From Burkholderia glumae LMG 2196 = ATCC 33617 (GTDB lineage: Bacteria; Pseudomonadota; Gammaproteobacteria; Burkholderiales; Burkholderiaceae): a stretch of 64,000 nt of DNA. The notes beneath the pieces were generated by a model. It saw only the letters and a list, made by a program, of their open reading frames with translations, was not told the DNA's origin and made no database searches. Positions 27,525-37,853 of this stretch are shown here, piece after piece. Every line of letters begins with the position of its first letter. The stretch's first letter is position 1. A program made the translations under genes and the position numbers. The stretch spans positions 558,001 to 622,000 of the forward strand of contig NZ_CP009434.1 in the NCBI RefSeq assembly GCF_000960995.1. The letters run 5' to 3'.

Positions 27525-30346
27525 CCCAAGAGACGACCCGCAAGAAGAACTGCGCCAACTGCGAAAAGACCGGCTTGCCGATTCTGCCGGTGCGCTACGC
27601 GGTGTTGCCGAAGAATGCCCATCTCAAGCTGCCGGCCGGCATCACCGGCAAAGGCATGACCGATATCGCGCTGCAGGAACACCAGTACGGCCTGCGCACG
27701 CTGCGTGAGGGCTGGCTGTTCGTGTTCTACGAGCGCGGCGCGCGCGGCCGCGATTATTGGCAGGCCTACCGGGTGACGCCGGACGGGCGACTGTGGAAGC
27801 AGGACCTGCCGTTGCCGCGCGAGCCGCGCACGGACCCGGCCTGCGTGCAAACGGGCGTCGCGCTCCAGATGGACATCATCACCGTCGAGCAGCCGCAGAA
27901 ATGCGGCACGGTCTGGCTGGCGTTTTCCGAGCACGCCTGGCACGACGAGATCTTCAAGCAGTACGCCAGCAATGCCGCGCTGCGCGCCCAGCGCATGCAG
28001 TCGATCGAGCCGGCGCAGTGGATCGGGTCGGGCACGGATCCGCATGGTCACGCCGTGCTGGCGACACAGGCCTGCGTCGACGACGTGGTCGAATACATGC
28101 CCGGCTTCGATCCCAAGCTGCTCAATCCGCCCCCGGCAGCGCTCTCCGATGGGACCGGCCAATACAAGCCGGACCTGCTTGCCCGCGTGGCGACGCGGTA
28201 TCCGTTGGCGATCCGTCAGGCGACGCCCGACTCGGCCAGCACGCAGCTGGTGAAGCTCATGCATACCGTCGGCGAAACCAGCCCCGGCAAGTCGCATCCG
28301 CCGATGCTGCTGGCTCTGTGGGATGGCATCGGCGCGGTGCATGAGCTCAATGGTTTCCGTAACGACGCCGGAAGCATGCTGCAGCTCTACGTCAAGGAGC
28401 GGGCCGCGCAGGTCGACGCCATGCAGTCGATTGACGAGGCCGAAATCCTCGTCCGCAACGGCGCGGTGGCATCCAAGAGCCGGATGCGCTCGGCCCTGCA
28501 GGCGGGGTGGGAGGCGCTGAAGGCGAACCCCTACGCCGGCGACGGCGTGGTGCCGATCACGCCCCTCCTCTCGCCCGCCGAGCAGGCGGCATCCGACAGA
28601 CGCATCGAAGCTGCGGGCGAGATCAGTCCCGCCGAGGCGCAGCGCATCGGCAACGAAGCCTGGCCGAAGTACCGCGAGAAGCTCGACATCACGAAGCTGG
28701 AGCACTTCAAGTCGCGGTTCGAGGCACTCCAGCACGACATTGAGGCGCTACAGGCCAAGCGTGCCGATGACATCGATGCCTGGTTGAAGGCACCGGTACT
28801 GCTCGCCACGCTTCACGACTACAGCGAAACCGACATCGGCGACGGCGTCGCGTTCGATGGCGTGGTGGCCGAGGCCATCACCGGCCTGCCTTCCGAGGCA
28901 AAGGGCGAGAAGATCGTCGAAACCCTGGTCAATCAAACGGACCCGACGCAGGCCACGAGCCTCGTCTGGCGTGCCTATGCGTACAACCAGCGCGAGCCGA
29001 AAGCCGAGATCAAGGAACTGCTCGCGCAGGCGACCGCCTACCGCGCACCGCTAGGCGAGCAGCTCGCGGAGTGGTCGGAGAAGATCGCCAAGGCACTGGA
29101 AAAGCTGAAGACGTTCTCGGAACTCCGAGAGAAGATCGGGGAGGTGGATGAGCACGCGACGCCCGTCTCCTCGACCGAAGCGGCGCTCAAGAAGTATCAC
29201 ACCGACCGGCTGGTCGTCGCCACTGGCAACGCGCTCTTCAAATGGACCGGCATCGGCAAGACGGGCGATTGCGCCGGCGAGTACCTGATCCGCGCCGTGC
29301 TGATGATGCGCGTGGGCATCAGCAAGGACGATACGGTCAAGATCGTGAAGGAAGCGGTGAAGGCGGAGCCCGCGCTGCGGGAAGCGTTCGAACGCGGCTA
29401 CCAGGCGCTCAGGCGGGCCGGCGTACCAGCACAACGGGCTTTCACGGAAGCGATGCGAGATCTGGCGGCGGATAAGCGCGGCGAGGTCATGCGTGCACAA
29501 TGGAACGCCGTGCGAGTCACGAAGGAAGGCGAGGAAGCGGCCACTGGCATCCGAATCGCCGGCGTGCTGGCGATCATCGAGGTGTTCTGCTTCGCGGCAG
29601 CACTGACGAAGGTTGACAAGAGCGGGCAGGATTATGCGCTGCTCGTGGCGAGCGGCTTGTCGGCCACGTCGGCCTGCCTCACGGCGTCCACCAAGGCAAT
29701 GACCGCGATGGCAGAGCATGCCGCGCAGACGTTGGCGAATCTTAAGGCGATCACGGGGTATTTGGGGGGGGTATCGGCGCTTATCGGCGCCGTCGTGGAC
29801 GCAGGTAAGGTATCCGACAATTTCAAAAATCGAAAGTATTCGCTCGGGGTGGCCTACGTGTTCAAAGTAGTCTTGGGATTGGGGACCGTATCTGCCAATC
29901 TTCTGACGGCGATGTCCTCGTCGGCACCACTGATCGCGCGCGTCGCTGGAGGAAAAGTAGCCTGGCTCGGCAAGATCGGCGCAGGAATTGAAGGTGCGGC
30001 GGCGCGAACGGAGGCACTGGCTGCTGGCAAGGCTGTTAACGTCGCAGTTACTACGGCCATGGATGCAGCGGCTGAGGAAGCGGGGGTCGTCATTGGCGAG
30101 CGCGCTGCGCTGCTGATGCTCGGCCGCGCCGTGCTGTTCCTGTCGGGATGGGAAATCGCGATCGTTATTATGGTGATCCAGTTGCTGATCGCGTGGTGGG
30201 AAGACGACGAGATGCAATCGTGGCTAGAGAAATGTGTATTCGGTAAATCGCCCAATTCGCCACCTTGGTCTGCGGGTAAGCAACACGAAGGATTCGAAAA
30301 AGCGTTGAAGGCAGTCGGTCTTCAGGCAGAGGGAGCAAAGGAATGA
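27521..30346 (+). CDS. VasX/BTH_I2691-type type VI secretion effector (membrane-active)
   Basis: A 941-residue candidate effector. The N-terminal ~150 residues match the VasX N-terminal region: CANCEKTGLPILPVRYA, then the LRTLREGWLFVFYERG block. The middle (about 330-620) is largely helical and charged, possibly coiled-coil. The C-terminal third contains about five hydrophobic segments (about 678-696, 705-723, 746-760, 776-800 and 868-893), consistent with a colicin-like pore-forming or membrane-disrupting toxin, as for VasX. No enzymatic motif is seen. The start overlaps the adaptor stop and the stop overlaps the next gene. Toxicity is inferred from family and context. Confidence 0.85.
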   Translation: MTQETTRKKNCANCEKTGLPILPVRYAVLPKNAHLKLPAGITGKGMTDIALQEHQYGLRTLREGWLFVFYERGARGRDYWQAYRVTPDGRLWKQDLPLPREPRTDPACVQTGVALQMDIITVEQPQKCGTVWLAFSEHAWHDEIFKQYASNAALRAQRMQSIEPAQWIGSGTDPHGHAVLATQACVDDVVEYMPGFDPKLLNPPPAALSDGTGQYKPDLLARVATRYPLAIRQATPDSASTQLVKLMHTVGETSPGKSHPPMLLALWDGIGAVHELNGFRNDAGSMLQLYVKERAAQVDAMQSIDEAEILVRNGAVASKSRMRSALQAGWEALKANPYAGDGVVPITPLLSPAEQAASDRRIEAAGEISPAEAQRIGNEAWPKYREKLDITKLEHFKSRFEALQHDIEALQAKRADDIDAWLKAPVLLATLHDYSETDIGDGVAFDGVVAEAITGLPSEAKGEKIVETLVNQTDPTQATSLVWRAYAYNQREPKAEIKELLAQATAYRAPLGEQLAEWSEKIAKALEKLKTFSELREKIGEVDEHATPVSSTEAALKKYHTDRLVVATGNALFKWTGIGKTGDCAGEYLIRAVLMMRVGISKDDTVKIVKEAVKAEPALREAFERGYQALRRAGVPAQRAFTEAMRDLAADKRGEVMRAQWNAVRVTKEGEEAATGIRIAGVLAIIEVFCFAAALTKVDKSGQDYALLVASGLSATSACLTASTKAMTAMAEHAAQTLANLKAITGYLGGVSALIGAVVDAGKVSDNFKNRKYSLGVAYVFKVVLGLGTVSANLLTAMSSSAPLIARVAGGKVAWLGKIGAGIEGAAARTEALAAGKAVNVAVTTAMDAAAEEAGVVIGERAALLMLGRAVLFLSGWEIAIVIMVIQLLIAWWEDDEMQSWLEKCVFGKSPNSPPWSAGKQHEGFEKALKAVGLQAEGAKE

Positions 30347-31083
30347 CAACGAAAGTTACGCAGGGTACCGCACAGTTGTTGCGCGGCCGCATCCAGAACC
30401 TGCGCAAGACGCGCTGCCGTCGGGATTTCGTCTTTACCGCGAGTGACCGCACCAACATGGGTGCCACGGCAATCGCAGCAGGTCTTACCGGACTTGGAGG
30501 TGTCGCGGCCGGATTGGGCACGATGGCAATGGACACGACAGAGGAGGCCGACCTCCTCGAGTTCGAACTCGACGGCAAGTCGGTTCAAGCGTGGATCTGG
30601 ATATCAGTTTTTAAGGAAGGGGACGAGGTAGAAGTCGTGGCCGAGCCCGGCAGCGAAGGTTGGATCGGATATGGCATCCGTCGAGTCGACGACCGCATCG
30701 TCGCATTACATCCACATTGCAGCCGGGGACGCTACGCTCACTATAAAGCATCGTTTTCGTGGTTCTGCAAGCTAGTCGGGGGATTACTGTTCGCTTCTTG
30801 GACATTGATAGCGATAGTCGCCTATTTTAAATCAGTTTCTGCCGCAGACATTGTTCCTTTCATATTGGTTTGTCTTGCAGGAGGTCTCCTTGCCGCACTG
30901 ATCTACGGAGTCATAGCCTATCGAATCGCCAAACGGTTCATGGGCTTTGTACATCTAGCAGAAGGTATCTTCGAAGTTTTCGGCTGGCCGAATGTCAAAC
31001 ACATCGACCTGCCAGCGATCACGAAGAAGACCAAGACGCCGAGCGATCCTGGTGCGCTCGGCATACTCTATTTCCGCTACTGA
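30343..31083 (+). CDS. Candidate immunity membrane protein for the VasX-like effector
   Basis: A 246-residue protein with a Gly/Ala-rich hydrophobic stretch (about 38-62; GLTGLGGVAAGLGTMAM), a soluble part, and two clear transmembrane helices (about 140-161, FCKLVGGLLFASWTLIAIVA; about 168-190, FILVCLAGGLLAALIYGVIA). Its ATG overlaps the effector stop by 4 nt. An integral membrane protein encoded just after a membrane-active effector is the expected arrangement for immunity (compare TsiV2 for VasX), but databases sometimes label such proteins as putative T6SS effectors. Its 3' half is noticeably more AT-rich than neighbouring genes. Confidence 0.6.
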   Translation: MTTKVTQGTAQLLRGRIQNLRKTRCRRDFVFTASDRTNMGATAIAAGLTGLGGVAAGLGTMAMDTTEEADLLEFELDGKSVQAWIWISVFKEGDEVEVVAEPGSEGWIGYGIRRVDDRIVALHPHCSRGRYAHYKASFSWFCKLVGGLLFASWTLIAIVAYFKSVSAADIVPFILVCLAGGLLAALIYGVIAYRIAKRFMGFVHLAEGIFEVFGWPNVKHIDLPAITKKTKTPSDPGALGILYFRY

Positions 31084-31096
31084 ACCGCCGACTTCC

Positions 31097-31357
31097 ATGA
31101 TGAATCTAGTGCGCCTCGGCGACGACACCGACCACGGCGGAAAAGTCATCACCGCCTCCACCACGATGCGCTTCGACGGCCGTTTCGTGGCCCGCAAGGG
31201 CGACGAAGTGTCGTGTCCCCGGCATCCTGACGTAAAGCCCAATGTCATCGTCGAGGGAGACGCCTCGATGACTGACAACGGCGTGCCGATCGCGCGGCAT
31301 GGACACAAGGCAACGTGCGGATGCGCGCTGATTTCGAGTTTAGCGGCCTCGGCATAG
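31097..31357 (+). CDS. PAAR-domain spike tip protein
   Basis: An 86-residue stand-alone PAAR protein forming the metal-stabilised cone that sharpens the VgrG trimer. The typical repeats are visible: RLGDDTDHGGKVITASTTM near the start, RKGDEVSCPRHPDVKP with Cys/His, then VPIARHGHKATCGCALISS. ATG codons at 31097 and 31100 are both possible. It lies 13 nt after the candidate immunity gene and completes the cargo operon. There is no C-terminal toxin extension. Confidence 0.88.
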   Translation: MMNLVRLGDDTDHGGKVITASTTMRFDGRFVARKGDEVSCPRHPDVKPNVIVEGDASMTDNGVPIARHGHKATCGCALISSLAASA

Positions 31358-31694
31358 CAGGCTCCGGGTCATCTTCACAATGAAGTGCGGGCCGTTATGC
31401 CGAGCGTCAGTGGCCTCGCATCGGCGTGCCGTGAATTCCCTTGAAGACTTCGCGCGGGCCCCCGCCCGGCGGGGCGGCGGCACACGCCCGTCCGCCCGGG
31501 TTCGCGATTTCCAGTAAGCTTGCACCGCGGCGGCCGCGCTCCTGGCGGCCTTCGCCATCGTCGGGTGCCGGCGCCCGTGTACGATCGTGCCTGACGGCGT
31601 CCGGGCCGGCCGATTCACGGCGCGCACCGCCGCCGGCCAACGGGACGGAGGCCGCCGCGAGGCCTCGCCAACCGCTTCTTTTCACAGGCCGCCC
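31358..31694. other. Gene-free interval before the two-component operon
   Basis: About 340 bp. The start is mixed in composition and the rest GC-rich. No gene, terminator or clear promoter was recognised. It presumably carries the promoter for the histidine kinase at 31695. Confidence 0.35.
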
Positions 31695-33160
31695 ATGCCG
31701 AGACTTCCGTTTTCCACTCAGATCGTCGCGCTCTGGATTCTGGTCGCGGTCCTCTGCAGCCTGCTCACGGCTGCGGTGTGGCTGATGCTGTCGTCGGCGC
31801 TCGGCGAGCGCGTGGCGCTCGGCACGCAGCAGGCTTCGGCGGCCTGCGCGACGGTCGCCTCGCGATACGACCTGTCGATGCAACGCGCGAACGAAGCAAA
31901 CGTGGATCTCATGCACGCCGTGCTCGATCTCGTGCTGAGCCGCAGCGAGGGCATCGAAGGCGGCTTCTGGCTGCGCGGGTCCGCGGCCGCGGCGGGCGGC
32001 TTCCAGGCCTACGCGTTCCCGACCTACGACGGCAGCGGCGTGAAGCGCGACATTCCCGAGGCGGAAACGCCGCTGATCCTGCGCGCGCTGGCGGACACGG
32101 CAGCCGCGGGCCGGACGCGCTCGCATGTGGTGTCGAGCGGCGCGGATGCGGTGATCGCCGTGGGCTGCCCCGTGCCGCATCACGAGGCCTTGTTCGCCTG
32201 GACGCTGACGCGCGCGCATCCGCCGCTCGGCCCGCGCGGCGAAAGCGCCGCGCAGGTGCTGGCGGCCATGCTCGCGATCATCCTCGTGCTGGCCGTGTTC
32301 CTGGCGCTGGCGCTGCGGCGCTGGCGGCGCGACCTGACGCGGCTGGAGCGGGCGCTCGCCCCGGCCGGCGCGTTCGAGCGCGGCGAGCGGCTGGCGCCGC
32401 TCGGGGAGCGCGATCTCGACCAGATCGTCGATGCGCTGAACCGCTACGCCGAGCGCGCCGCGACGCTGCAGCGCGAGACACGGGCGCTCAGCGAGCAGCT
32501 CGCGCAGGCGCAGCGGTTCAGCACCCTGGGCAAGCTGGCCGCGCAGGTCGCCCACGAGATCCGGAATCCGGCCGGCGCCATGCGCCTGAAGGCGGAAAAC
32601 GCGCTCGCCGGCGACGATGCCCGCCGCGAGGCGGCGCTGCGTACCATCATCGTGCAGCTCGGGCGCATCGAGACGCAGGTCGCCAGCCTGCTGGCCCTGA
32701 CGCGGCCGGTGACGGTCCAGGCCTGCGAGGTCGATCTGCCGGCCTGGCTTGCCGACATCGTGCATACCCACGAACCGAACGCCGAGCGGCGCGGCCTGAA
32801 GCTGACCGTCGAGGCCGCACCCGGCACGTCGCGGCCGGTGTTCGATCCCGCCCAGCTTGCTCGCGCGCTCGACAATCTGATCCTCAACGCACTGCGCCAC
32901 GCGTCGCCCGGCGGCCAGGTGTCGGTGCGCGCGCTTGCCGCGCAGGCGCCCGAGGGCGAACGGCTCCGGCTGGAGGTGAGCGACGACGGGCCGGGCGTCG
33001 GCGCCGCCGAGCGCGACCGGATCTTCGAGCCGTTCGTGACGGCCCGCCCCGACGGGGCCGGCCTCGGCCTCGTCGTCGTGCGGGAAATCGCTGCGGCGCA
33101 CGGCGGCCGTGCCTGGCTCGCCAGCGACGCGAACCCCACCTGCTTCGTGATCGAACTGCC

Positions 33161-33176
<16 letters not shown>
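31695..33176 (+). CDS. Sensor histidine kinase
   Basis: A 493-residue membrane-bound kinase. Helix 1 (about 8-30; IVALWILVAVLCSLLTAAVW), a periplasmic sensor of about 160 residues with no named fold, helix 2 (about 192-214; VLAAMLAIILVLAVFLALAL), a HAMP-like linker, then HisKA with FSTLGKLAAQVAHEIRNPAG (phospho-acceptor His) and HATPase_c with NLILNALRHAS (N), SDDGPGVG (G1), EPFVTA (F) and GAGLGLVVV (G2). All catalytic boxes are intact. Its 3' end overlaps the regulator gene by 16 nt, so the two are a pair. Confidence 0.9.
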
Positions 33177-34564
<1,388 letters not shown>

Positions 34565-34572
34565 CGCGGCGT

Positions 34573-34621
34573 GCCGGTGTCAAGCATCCGGACGCAGGTG
34601 TCCGGTTTGTTTGACACCGGC
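34573..34621. promoter_or_regulatory. Composite palindrome, probable enhancer (UAS) for the NtrC-type regulator
   Basis: An 11-bp perfect inverted repeat (GCCGGTGTCAA 34573-34583 / TTGACACCGGC 34611-34621) encloses a second 6-bp one (CCGGAC 34588-34593 / GTCCGG 34600-34605). GGTGTC occurs at 34576 and 34597, 21 bp apart (two helix turns), with an inverted GACACC at 34613. It lies about 50-95 bp upstream of a sigma54 promoter, a normal enhancer distance. There is no T-tract, so a terminator is less likely, though readthrough control cannot be excluded. Confidence 0.65.
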
Positions 34622-34668
34622 AGCCCCATGCGCGCGGCGCGCGCCCCACGCGACGGGGCTCGCGCCGG

Positions 34669-34684
34669 TGGCACGGCGTTTGCA
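34669..34684 (+). promoter_or_regulatory. Sigma54 promoter, full consensus
   Basis: TGGCACG-GCGT-TTGCA matches the -24/-12 consensus TGGCACG-N4-TTGC(A/T) at every specified position. Transcription would start near 34695, giving a leader of about 25 nt to the ATG at 34721, with AAGGAG between. It directly follows the NtrC-type regulator gene and its palindromic element, so the downstream three genes are the likely target. Confidence 0.8.
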
Positions 34685-34720
34685 TGAGACCTGGCGTGAC
34701 TTCTCAAGGAGCGCAACATC

Positions 34721-35467
34721 ATGCAAATCTCGTCGACATTCCCGGGCCGCCGCGTCGCCGCCCACCTTCTCGCTGCGGCCAGTCTTGCCGCGCTGTTCGC
34801 GGCAAGCGGCGCGTGCGCCGCGCAGCCGGCCCCCGGCGCCGTGCCGCCCGTGCCCGCGATGCCGCCCGCCGCGGCGGTGCCGCCGCCTCCCCCGGGCGTG
34901 GCGCCCGCACCGGACGCCACCCTGGACGCGACCGTGACGCGCTTCGTCACCAATCCGGACGGCGACATCGACGGTTTCATCGGCGACGGCGGCGCGCTGG
35001 TGCGCTTCTCCCCCGGCCTGGGCGCGCGCCTGGCGGCCGACGTGCGCGTCGGCGATCGGGTGCAGGTGAGCGGCACGCGCGACGGCGCCGGCAATGTCAT
35101 GGCGCAGCGCGTCGTCGCCGGCAATGGGCGGCAGTTCGTCGATCTGCCGCCGGCCGACGCGTTGCCGCCCCCGCCGCGCGAGGCGCGCGGCATCGCGCTG
35201 TCGCGCCTGGGCGTGCAGGGCCGGGTGGCGCACGTCACCACCGCCCCGCGCGGCGAGCCCGACGGCGTGGTGCTGACCGACGGCACCGTCATCAAGCTCA
35301 CGCCGCCCGTCGCCCAGCGGTTCGCCACGCTCGTGCAGCCCGGCGCGGAGGTGGCGGCGCAAGGCTACGGCACGCGCAACCGCTACGGCACGGCGCTGCA
35401 GGCCACCGCGTTCGGCGCGCCGAACAACCTGACCCGGCTCTACGACGACGCGCCGCCGGCCCCCTGA
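34721..35467 (+). CDS. Exported OB-fold-like protein, target of the local sigma54 circuit
   Basis: A 248-residue protein of no known function. The N-terminus is a signal peptide (basic start, HLLAAASLAALFAASGACAA). A Pro-rich linker (about 36-62) follows, then two related beta-rich modules: TVTRFVTNPDGDIDGFIGDG (about 70-135) and QGRVAHVTTAPRGEPDGVVL (about 167-235), each about 65 residues, resembling DUF5666/OB-type repeats. AAGGAG precedes the ATG at a good distance. It is the first gene after the consensus sigma54 promoter, and the next gene encodes a cytosolic relative of the same modules. Confidence 0.65.
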   Translation: MQISSTFPGRRVAAHLLAAASLAALFAASGACAAQPAPGAVPPVPAMPPAAAVPPPPPGVAPAPDATLDATVTRFVTNPDGDIDGFIGDGGALVRFSPGLGARLAADVRVGDRVQVSGTRDGAGNVMAQRVVAGNGRQFVDLPPADALPPPPREARGIALSRLGVQGRVAHVTTAPRGEPDGVVLTDGTVIKLTPPVAQRFATLVQPGAEVAAQGYGTRNRYGTALQATAFGAPNNLTRLYDDAPPAP

Positions 35468-35516
35468 TCGCGCGGCCCGATTCCCACATTGCTCCCAATT
35501 CACAAGGATGATCGAC

Positions 35517-36071
35517 ATGCACTGGATCGACCCTGAAAGCCTTCCCGAATCGCGCGGCACGGTCACGCGCTTCCTGCTGAATCCGCACGGCGAGATCGAC
35601 GGTTTCGTGCTCGGCACGCGGCAGCCGCGCCAAGTCCACGTGCCGCCCCACCTGTCGGCGCTGATCGAGCGCCAGGTGGCGGTGGGCGACGAGATCCGCG
35701 TGCGCGCGGTGAAGCCGCGCGGCGTGGAGATGCTCACCGCGGTCGCGCTGACGACGCGGCGCGGCACGACGATCGTCGACGAGGGGCCGGGCCACGGCGG
35801 GCCCGCGCACGACAAGCCGCGCCTGGAGCCGAAGCCGATGGAGGCGAGCGGCGAAGTGGTGCTGCCGCTGCATGGCCCGAAGGGCGAGCTGCGCGGCGCG
35901 CTGCTCGACGACGGCACCTCGCTGCGCATGCCGCCGCACGCCGCCGCCGAGCTGGCTGCGTATCTCGCGCGCGGGGCGCACGTGCAGGCCTGGGGGCGCG
36001 GCGTCAGCACCCGGCGCGGCCGGACCATCGACGTCGACGAGATCGCGGAACTGATCGACGCGCAGGACTGA
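35517..36071 (+). CDS. Cytosolic OB-fold-like paralogue of the preceding exported protein
   Basis: A 184-residue protein, no signal peptide, with two modules like those of its neighbour: GTVTRFLLNPHGEIDGFVLG (about 12-75) and SGEVVLPLHGPKGELRGALL (about 115-180). The shared signature is TVTRF-x5-G-x-IDGF. The ATG at 35517 is preferred because AAGGA lies 8-9 nt upstream; an ATG at 35508 would touch that site. One base separates its stop from the MFS start, so the genes are co-translated. Function unknown; nucleic-acid or small-ligand binding is possible for such folds, but this is only inference. Confidence 0.6.
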   Translation: MHWIDPESLPESRGTVTRFLLNPHGEIDGFVLGTRQPRQVHVPPHLSALIERQVAVGDEIRVRAVKPRGVEMLTAVALTTRRGTTIVDEGPGHGGPAHDKPRLEPKPMEASGEVVLPLHGPKGELRGALLDDGTSLRMPPHAAAELAAYLARGAHVQAWGRGVSTRRGRTIDVDEIAELIDAQD

Positions 36072-36072
36072 C

Positions 36073-37314
36073 ATGTCCGCCGTTCAACCCACCGGGCGGG
36101 CCCGGCACGCGCTCGAAGCGCTGAATTTCTTCATGGCCGACGTGCAGGCCGGGCTCGGCCCGTTCCTCGGCGTGTTCCTGCAGGCGCAGGGCTGGCGGGC
36201 CGACGCGATCGGCACGGTGATGACGCTCGGCGGCATCGCCGGCATGCTCGCGACCTCGCCGGCCGGCGCGCTGGTGGACGCGAGCCGCCGCAAGCGCGGC
36301 ATCATCGTCGTGGCGGCCGTGTTGACCACGCTCGCCTCGCTCGTGCTGTGGTTCTCGCAGCGCGGCTGGGTGGTGGCCGTATCGCAGGTGTTTACCGCGC
36401 TGACCGGCGCCGTGCTCGGCCCGGCCGTGATGGGCGTGACGCTCGGCATGGTGCGCGAAGGCGGCTTCGACCGGCAGTTCGGGCGCAACCAGATGGCCAA
36501 TCACGCAGGCAACGTCGTCGGCGCGGCGCTGTCGGGCTGGCTCGGCTGGCACTTCGGCTTCGCCGCGGTGTTCTTGCTGGCGGGGGTGTTCGGCGTGCTG
36601 ACGGTGGGCGCCACGCTGCTCGTGCCGGGCGGGGCGATCGATCACGACAGCGCGCGGGGGCTCGGCGCGACGCATGCCCCGGCCGGCGGCGCGCGCGTGC
36701 TGCTCGGCAACCGCTCGCTGCTGCTGCTCGCGGCGGCGCTCGCGCTGTTCCATCTCGGCAACGCGGCGATGCTGCCGCTTTACAGCCTCGCGGTGGTTGC
36801 GGCACACGCGAGCAACCCGAGCGCGCTGGCCGCGCAGACCATCGTGGTCGCCCAACTGGTGATGGTGGCCGCGGCCTGGGTCGCGCCATCGCTGATCCGG
36901 CGCCTCGGATACTGGAACGTGGTGCTGCTCGCGTTTCTCGCGCTGCCGCTGCGCGGCGCGCTCGCGGCCACCTTCATCACGGCGTGGGGCGTCTGGCCGG
37001 TGCAGGTGCTCGACGGCATCGGCGCCGGGCTCCTGGGGGTGGCCGTGCCGGCGCTCGTCGTGCGGCTGCTGCGCGGCAGCGGGCGCATGAATGCCGGGCA
37101 GGGCATGGTCATGACGGTGCAGGGCGTCGGCGCGGCGCTGAGCCCCGCGCTGGGCGGCATCGTCGCGCAACACTTCGGCTACGCCGCCGCGTTCGTCACG
37201 CTCGGCGCGGTGTCCACCGGCTCGCTCGCGCTGTGGCTCGGTTTCGGCGCCACGCTGCGGCGGGCTTGCAGCCCGAGCGGCGCGGCGCCCGCCGATGCGT
37301 CGCCAACGGCGTGA
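36073..37314 (+). CDS. MFS transporter
   Basis: A 413-residue major facilitator with about 12 hydrophobic segments; the loop 2-3 motif is GALVDASRRKRG, and helix-rich parts include GVWPVQVLDGIGAGLLGVAV and GHF-type turns near WLGWHFGFAAVFLLAGVFGV. It resembles drug/sugar efflux members without a clear substrate. Third gene of the presumed sigma54-controlled operon, one base after the OB-like protein. The C-terminal 20 residues are Ala/Pro-rich and may be unstructured. Confidence 0.85.
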   Translation: MSAVQPTGRARHALEALNFFMADVQAGLGPFLGVFLQAQGWRADAIGTVMTLGGIAGMLATSPAGALVDASRRKRGIIVVAAVLTTLASLVLWFSQRGWVVAVSQVFTALTGAVLGPAVMGVTLGMVREGGFDRQFGRNQMANHAGNVVGAALSGWLGWHFGFAAVFLLAGVFGVLTVGATLLVPGGAIDHDSARGLGATHAPAGGARVLLGNRSLLLLAAALALFHLGNAAMLPLYSLAVVAAHASNPSALAAQTIVVAQLVMVAAAWVAPSLIRRLGYWNVVLLAFLALPLRGALAATFITAWGVWPVQVLDGIGAGLLGVAVPALVVRLLRGSGRMNAGQGMVMTVQGVGAALSPALGGIVAQHFGYAAAFVTLGAVSTGSLALWLGFGATLRRACSPSGAAPADASPTA

Positions 37315-37853
37315 AGCGGCGGCGGGGCGGCGCCGCGCGCCGCGTTGCATCGGCGCCATGCCGGCCCGCCGCCAGCGGCGCGTGATGGCGCCGGGCACGC
37401 GCATCGTGCGCATCGGGCAGGAAGCGATGCGCAGCCGCCGTCATGCTCCGGATGGGCGAGGCCGCGGCATTGCCGGCGCGGCCGCGTGATCTGCGCCCGA
37501 TGCGCGGGGCGCATCGGCCGAGGTGGAATCGCACGGCGGGCTTGCCCGGCCTCGGCCCGGCTGCCGCGAAAATGACGGAGTGCGAAGCAGGCGAACCGGA
37601 GCACGTCTTGCCCTCGAAAGGACCGCCTCCTGCCAAGCTGGACGACAGATCGGCTTCGGACGGCATAGCTGTATGCCAATGATTCGGACAACGGACGGGC
37701 CGAGGATGAGGCCGTGTCGCCCGTGTCGCCCGTGCCGTCAGGACCGGCCGACGCCGGACGCCAGCAACTCCACCATCAGCAGGTTCGTATCGTCACGCGC
37801 GATCCAGGCGATGTCCGGTTCGCTCCTCACCGCCGCGCCGCCCGGCTCCGCGC
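37315..37853. other. Gene-free interval between convergent MFS and SDR genes
   Basis: About 540 bp between two convergently transcribed genes. It holds GC-rich sequence with a small direct duplication (CCCGTGTCGCCCGTGTCGCC near 37715-37735), and no recognisable gene or strong terminator hairpin with a T-run. Confidence 0.4.
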
